DNA from: Vitellaria paradoxa
Taxonomy: Eukaryota; Streptophyta; Magnoliopsida; Ericales; Sapotaceae
Assembly: GCA_019916065.1 (NCBI GenBank)
Contig: JAINTL010000046.1
Span: forward strand, 248,001-312,000
Direction: 5' to 3'
Length of the DNA: 64,000 nt
The first letter of the stretch is position 1. The number at the start of each line of letters is the position of its first letter. A program made the position numbers and the translations under genes. Below, one piece after another: positions 57,784 to 64,000 of the stretch. The notes below the pieces were generated by a model that saw only the letters and a list, made by a program, of their open reading frames with translations, did not search any database and was not told the DNA's origin.

Positions 57784-60700
57784 TTATTCTAGTTCTGAGA
57801 TAACTGTCAATTTTTGTTCAAGATGTCTTCTAGGTCTGCTTACGTTCCCAGTAGAGAAAGGGTTAGGAGGAATGGCCAAACTATCTGTATCATCTTCAAG
57901 CGTTTGAATCACAACTTTCATGGAAGGACGATCAATAGGATTCCACTGTATACACCAAAGGCCAACAATTGTAAGCTTTTTCACTATTTTATCATCACTG
58001 TCTTCCTGAATTCGGATCCTTAGCTCTTCACCTTGTTCCAAACGATTATATATCCATTCTGGAAAATATATTTGGCTAATGTTTTCAACTTTAGTATCAT
58101 TATTCTTTCTTCCTCCGACCATTTCAAGCAACAACATTCCATAACTATAAACATCTGATTTATAGGAAACTTTCCCAAAATTTCGAGATAAAACTTCAGG
58201 TGCAATATAGCCCATGGTCCCTCTAGCAGCAGTCATAGAAATTGCACTTTTTTCCTTGGAGCACAACTTGGCCAGACCAAAGTCAGATATCTTCGGATTG
58301 AAGTTGTGGTCCAACATGATATTGTGAGGTTTAATATCAAAATGGAGGATCCGCTGATCACACCCTTGGTGAAGATATTCAATCCCTTTAGCTATGCCCA
58401 GAGCAATACGTTGAAGTGTCTCCCAACCAAGGTGTTGGTTCTTGGAGCTTTCAGAAAAAATGTACTTTTCTAGTGAATCATTTGGTAGGAACTCATACAC
58501 GAGAGCTTGCATGAACCCATCAGCACAAAAGCCGACCAAACGAACAACATTAACATGATGAATTTTTCCAATTGTTCCAACTTCATTAATGAAGTCTTCC
58601 CCGTTTTCCTTGGAATTGTTGAGGACCTTAACAGCAACAAAGATTTCATGTGAATGTGAAAGAATTCCTTTGTATACTGTTCCATAACCACCTTCCCCCA
58701 GTTTTTCTCTAAATTGATTTGTGATGTGTTTAAGATCAGCATAAGAATATCTTGCAGGCCTCAGACTTCTATAATCCTCCAAGAATTTTTCAATCTTTGC
58801 TTGATTTTGTTTTTCTAGTTTATTTGAGCTATAGAGATAGAAGAATGCAATGACTGCTAGCAGAAGAAAAAAGCAACCTAAAATTGCCCCTGCATATAAA
58901 TAAGAAAGAGAAATGAAAAAAAAAAAAAGTTTGAACACCTTACCTTACAAATCATATTATATATATATATATAAAGTAGAGTCTTGTAATACTGCTGCAT
59001 CGCATAAGACTTAATTGACGCTACAGTTGTGACGTGTAACCCCTAACTATAATTATCTTGCGTCAAGTAAGACCTAACTTACGATGCCGTTGTGATACGT
59101 ATATGGTTATAATATGTGGCACCTAATTATAGTTATCTTAATTATCTTATGAAGAAATTAGCATTTTACGTAATTACTACTTATTCACAATTTTTAATTT
59201 TATTTAAATTAGAATGTTAATAGATATCATTTGATATTTTTATTTAATCTATACTTCTATTTATCATATAACTTTTTATTTTTTTATTTTTATTTTTATT
59301 TTTATTTTTATTTAAAACATATGCTAATTTTTTATTTTTTATATATTGTAATAAATTATTATTTAAAACATAATAAATATTATTATTATTATTAAACAAA
59401 AAAATGCAAACAAAATGATTACCCTGTTAAATAAAAGTTTTAATAAACAAAACAATGTAGAAAACAATTATCCTGTTAAATAAAGACTTTAATTTATTAA
59501 CATAAATTTATAATTATAATTATCCTAATTTATAATTATATAATCTAAAAGTAGTTAGTATTAGACATAGTTACCACTTATTTAAAATTTTTATTCAAAC
59601 TAAAATGTTCATAGATATTACTTAATATTTTTATTTAATTAACACTTATATTATCATATAACTTCTTTTTTTATTTTTATATTTTAATAAATTTTTATTG
59701 AAAACATAATAATAATAATAATAATAATAATTAAATAGAAAAATAAAGCAAAAAATAATTAATCTATTAAATAAATATTTTAATTTATTAACAAATAACA
59801 TGTCCTTTATTATTTTTATTATTAGACAAAATAAATGATATATCTTAAATCAAATTATAATATTATTTATTAAAATTATATATATATATATTGTAGTATT
59901 ATTTATTAAGAAATATCAAATAATATTAGAAATTAAAAAATAAAATTGACAATGGAAGATGTAAACAAGAGTCGTGACTATTTATTGGATTAGGTAATTT
60001 GATATTTATTGGTTAGATAATATATTTCTATTTGAAATAAAATAAAATTCATATGAAATTCTAATACATATAGCAAGTTAAAAAAAAGGTAAAATACCAT
60101 TCACACCTAGAAAAACTTGTTAGAATTTTATTATGATGTCTTTCACTTATTATAAAAATGGTTGGGAGTGATTGTTCTTTTAAGTCATTAAGGATGAATT
60201 TGCTATATTTATTTTTATTAGATGGTATTCATTTATATTTTTTTTGTTTATTTATTTATTTCTTTACTTATTTGTTAATTGGTAAATTAAAATATATAAT
60301 GTTTGGCTTTTTTATTTTATTATATTTTTTATTGTGATTGTTATAATATAAGGTTTGAGTGTTTTTAATTTTATTCCTTTTTTGAGTGTGATTGTTGACA
60401 TTAATATTTAAATTTTATTGTATTTTTTATTGATAAAATTTTGATTTTTTTGTGTATTATAGAGAAAGCATACTCTTTGCTTTATTTTTCAATTTATTCA
60501 TTCGAAAATACAAGGTATTTTTTTATTTTTACTTTTTTAATGTGATTGTTGACAAGATTTTATTATATTTTTTATTGTTGTTAAACTTTAAAATTTTGTG
60601 TATTAGATTTCAACAAAAACCTTTTTTATGATTAATTTTCAATTTCTTTGATGTTCTTCTCAGATTTACTACTTTATTTATTTTTATAAGATGATATCTT

Positions 60701-62956
60701 TGTATTAAAATTATTTTTTTATGTATTTTTTAGCTTATTTTCTAATCCATCTATTCAAATATATGAGATCTAATTGTTTTAGATTTTATGTTATTTTTAA
60801 TGTAATTGCTGATTAAATTTACATTATATATTTTTATTATCAATAAAATTTTGATTTTCTAACTTATTTTTTCATTTATTCATTCAAATGCACAAAATAT
60901 GATTTTCAAAATTTGTTCAATTTTTATTTAATGTGATTTTTAATGTAACTTTTACATTTTATTAAAATTTTTGGTGTTCTTAAAATTTTTAATTTTGTGT
61001 ACTAAATATTGAAACTTTATTTAAATTCTTTCTTAATTTATAATTTTCTAATATAATTTTATTTAATTCGTGACTATATTTAATATAATTCTACTTAACA
61101 AAAGTATAGTGTATTTCGTATAAATTGGTATTTTTGTCTTTACCCCTTTCATTATCTATATTGGTTGTTATGTTAATTTTTAAATTATTATGTCGACATT
61201 TAATTTTTGAATTAAATTTAAATAAAAATTAAATAATAAGTGATAATTTTATGATTTTATTAAAAATATAATTTCACTAAATATTGTTTTATGAATTTAT
61301 TTTAAATTTCAATTATATATTTAGACAGATAGAATGCATTATTTTAAATATATTTTTGTTAAATATAATTTTATAAATTAAAAAATATAAATTTATATTC
61401 ATAATTTTATTACATTAAATATATATTTTCTTACACCAAATCTATGTGAATCTATTATAAATTTTTATCTGATTTATCATTTATTCTGATTATAATTTAT
61501 CATAATATTTTTTGTAATATTAAAATAATTTTATCAAATAAAATAAAAAATAAATTATTATTTAATGGCATACACTTTTAAAGTTATAAATAATTTTACG
61601 ACTCTTGTATTTTTTATTTTAATAATAATTTATAAATTTAAAATTATAATTCAATTTAAATATTATCGTCATCTTATTTCATTCTACTTTGATAATTGAG
61701 ATCAAATAAAATTAAAGATAAAAAATTTTATTAATAAAAAATAAAATAAGAACAATATAATAAATTAATTTTTAAAATTTTTTTATTTTATGTATCAAAT
61801 TTAATATAATATTTCAAGTCATTGATAATCTCAATGAATACAATTAAATGATTATAATAATTTATTTATCATGTGATATTTTAATTAATAAAAATAAATT
61901 AATTATACATACGATTTATTTCTAAAATAAATATCTATTTAACAGTTTAATTATTTTTTTACATATAATTTAATTAAAAAATATTTTTTGAGTATAATAT
62001 GATAAATTTGTGTATTGTACGGAATTAATCATTAGTTTATTAATATTCTTGTATATACATTAGAGAGGATAACGGGCTGGGGGAATAGATAGAGAAGTTC
62101 ACCTGCAAGCTTCAGTTTCTCTGTTACACCTGCAAATTACAGAGAATGAAATTATTAAGTGGCGTAAATTAAAGTTAAGCCAATTGGTAAATTTAAGAAT
62201 GAATGAGTCATCATTACCGTCTGGGTTGTGCACACAGATGGTTTGAGATGGCTGCGTATAATTCCTCGAACTACAAAACTTTTTTACAGCCTCACAGTTT
62301 GTGAAGTCGGGTTTCGACCAAGTAAGAGTAATAATAGAACTCTTATTTGTGTAGTCGAAGATAGAATCGGAAACTGCTGCAACGGTGCCAATCTTGGTAC
62401 AAGACGTCAAATATCTGATGTCAGAATAGGATGACACAGGAAATATACCAAGGACTCTAAGGCAGGGCGGTGGGTCACTGGGTTCTGAGACTGACTCTCG
62501 TCGGTAGGACGAACAATTATACAAGTCATAGTTTTCGAGGTCACTGATTTCGGAGGCGCTATATGCGTAACTGAACCGGAAGGGAGAGGCAGACAAATTG
62601 AGTTTCAGAAGGTGCAGTGGAAAGCAATCCCCCTGCAGGGAAACCGCTTGAATTTCTTGGAGCTGGTAGTCAATTCGGTTGACTTGCAATTTTAGTGAAG
62701 ACAGCATCTGAAGCAGCACGCCGTTGCTGCTGCAAGATAGCTCGAATTCGGGATAACCACAGCAGCTGTTGTTTGCAGGCTGCTGTGTATCTTGGACCCA
62801 GAAGGGAGACCTTATCGGCGGCCCTAATTTACCACTGCAATATTTGGTCCCCCTGCACACTCCTGGGCTTGCTGCACTTCCAAATCTGGCAAATACAAGC
62901 AGTGTACTGGAAAATAACAAGTAGTGCAGGAAGAAGAGGAAGATGAACATGCCCAT
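57784..62956 (-). CDS. Gene E: LRK10L-type (Lr10-like) receptor-like kinase, three exons
   Basis: Apparently intact. Exons 62956-62218, 62129-62103 (27 nt) and 58889-57784, all phase 1 with GT/AG borders; 1872 nt, 623 aa. Signal peptide about 1-29. GUB_WAK_bind ectodomain: CRGTKYCSG..GPPIRSPFW, CCGYPEFELSCSS, then a Cys-rich half with YNCSS and TSCTKIGT to about residue 246. Exon 2 adds VTEKLKLA. Membrane helix about 257-275 (GAILGCFFLLLAVIAFFYLY). Kinase: GEGGYG 320-325, Lys 343, Glu 358, HFDIKPHN with Asp 440 (non-RD), DFG 458-460, APE 485-487. Expected at the plasma membrane, sensing an unknown extracellular ligand. Intron 2 is 3.2 kb, largely inserted DNA. C and P2 are its decayed paralogues; this is the reference copy of the group. 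Confidence 0.93.
58955..62035. mobile_element. ~3.1-kb insertion in intron 2 of E, possibly a Helitron
   Basis: Compared with intron 2 of C, the alignment breaks after 'cttacaaat' and resumes at 'tttattaatattc', leaving about 3.08 kb of AT-rich DNA. The right end has 'tgtattgtac' followed by ATTAG|T, reminiscent of Helitron 3' ends (short hairpin near CTAG, insertion between A and T). The left end has 'ataaagtagagtcttg'. I see no helicase or other protein. The class is tentative; that it is an insertion is well supported. Confidence 0.5.
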
Positions 62957-63399
62957 TTCAAACTGACTTTATCAGTTTAATTTCCTCAACTCCCTTCTGT
63001 TGTGTGTTTTAATGATTGTTACACTAAAAGTATCATTTCCATATATAATATAGTTTAAGGGAGCAGGAAAAGTCAAGTCTGAAAGATGGGGAAACAAAGA
63101 AATTGCCAAATCAGGCATGTTAATTCATTTTATTGTTCGTGGATTTTTTTTTTTATTTCTAAGTATTATATATATATATGTATTGAATTAGAAATAACTT
63201 TCCAAGAACATATCAAAATAAAAACAAAAAAAAAATCACATCTCAATAAATTAAAAAAAATAAAATCATATAAAATGACTAAAATAAATCAACTTACTTT
63301 AAGAATACCAAACCGGACTACAAGAAAGAGAGAAAAGTTAAATTTAACGGGTAGAAATGAAATAATTTTAAATGAGAATATTATGTTGAGGGGACCTGA
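62957..63399. promoter_or_regulatory. Upstream region of gene E
   Basis: Conserved with the region upstream of C (44506-44600 plus 45420-45800), including 'ctcccttctgttg' about 35 bp before the ATG, 'atataatatagtttaag' and the (AT) run at 63168-63180. Conservation across paralogues suggests the promoter was duplicated with the gene. I cannot assign specific factor sites. Confidence 0.5.
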
Positions 63400-64000
63400 T
63401 TAACTTGATTTTTTGGTCGAGTTGACCTATTTTTATACGCCTAATTACAATACAAGGAAAAAATATTAAAAGCTAAACCTAATTGTTGTATCGCAGAAAG
63501 GGTTAAGCCTAACTCGATTGACAAAAGCTACTCATTACTAAATTTCTTTACTCTGTAGACCAAGATATTTTGAAGCAATTCATCAATTCCATATGCCTAA
63601 TTACAATACAACGCAGAAATAGTAAAAATTATGCCTAACGGGTAGAAACAAAAGAAATTCATTTTTGGTTTAGTGGATTAGATCAATTTTGTTATTCGGC
63701 TATTTATATTATATTTTCTTATTAAGGTTTTTAAATTGTAATAATAATAATAATAAATTTTTTTATATCATTAATTTTTAATTTAGTAATATCTCACGTT
63801 TGATTATTTAGATTAATTTTTATAATTTTTTTATAATAGTTTTGTTAAAATAAGAGAGAGAGGGGGGGAGGCCATACTTTAAGGAGGAGGAGGGAAAGAG
63901 AGCTACGGGAAAGAAAGAGGAGAAATCAATAATTATGATCTAAAGAAAATATAGGCACAGAGTAGCACAGTAATACTCTAATTTTTTTTTTTTTAATCTT
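63400..64000. repeat. Block B repeat, copy 7 (cut by the window end)
   Basis: Matches 50700-51300 and, from 63660, 240-540: 'gattagatcaattttgtta', 'ggctatttatattat', an (AAT)n run at 63739-63753, a GA run and a G run. No gene. Confidence 0.7.

Noticed and set aside
59000..62030. Search for a protein or RNA gene in intron 2 of E
   Set aside because: No open frame of note and no tRNA- or snRNA-like structure; composition is uniformly AT-rich.

Overview
This is nuclear DNA from a flowering plant, most likely a eudicot; I cannot name the species. The evidence is the gene family present (plant-specific LRK10L / 'rust resistance kinase Lr10-like' receptor kinases with GUB_WAK_bind ectodomains), short spliced exons with good GT/AG borders, a Ty1/copia element primed by initiator Met-tRNA, many MITEs, and very AT-rich spacers full of microsatellites.

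Layout. 0-14 kb is gene-free repeat: a dispersed 'block B' (0-1.4 and 7.2-12.4 kb), a 1.72-kb tandem duplication (1.45-4.89 kb), a remnant LTR retrotransposon (4.9-5.6 kb) and an orphan copy of a kinase upstream region (6.6-7.2 kb). 14.0-18.9 kb (+) is an apparently intact LRK10L gene (A) whose first intron holds a broken second copy of exon 1. A 1.25-kb long-inverted-repeat element sits at 19.8-21.0 kb. 21.0-30.1 kb (-) is a row of three decayed kinases: P1, P2 (exon 1 split by a foldback element) and F (ectodomain frameshift and missing kinase C-lobe). 32.7-40.1 kb (+) is gene D, cut in the kinase N-lobe by a complete, young copia element (33.9-39.2 kb). 41.8-44.5 kb (-) is pseudogene C, with a hAT-type insertion in intron 2. 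44.5-57.5 kb is spacer and further copies of block B. 57.8-63.0 kb (-) is gene E, an apparently intact LRK10L gene with a ~3.1-kb insertion in intron 2. The window ends in its upstream region and another block B.

Two of the seven kinase loci (A and E) have fully open spliced frames. D is broken by the retrotransposon plus one extra base. P1, P2, F and C are pseudogenes. Where the catalytic loop survives it reads HFD, not HRD (non-RD class), a type common among plant innate-immunity receptors. The predicted proteins are single-pass plasma-membrane receptors: signal peptide, Cys-rich ectodomain, one membrane helix, cytosolic kinase. A and F resemble each other; P1, P2, C, D and E form a second group. 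The units C-plus-upstream and E-plus-upstream are segmental duplicates. I see no tRNA, rRNA, CRISPR or prokaryote-type structures and no clearly new biochemical system. The interest lies in how the cluster is duplicating, being invaded and decaying.
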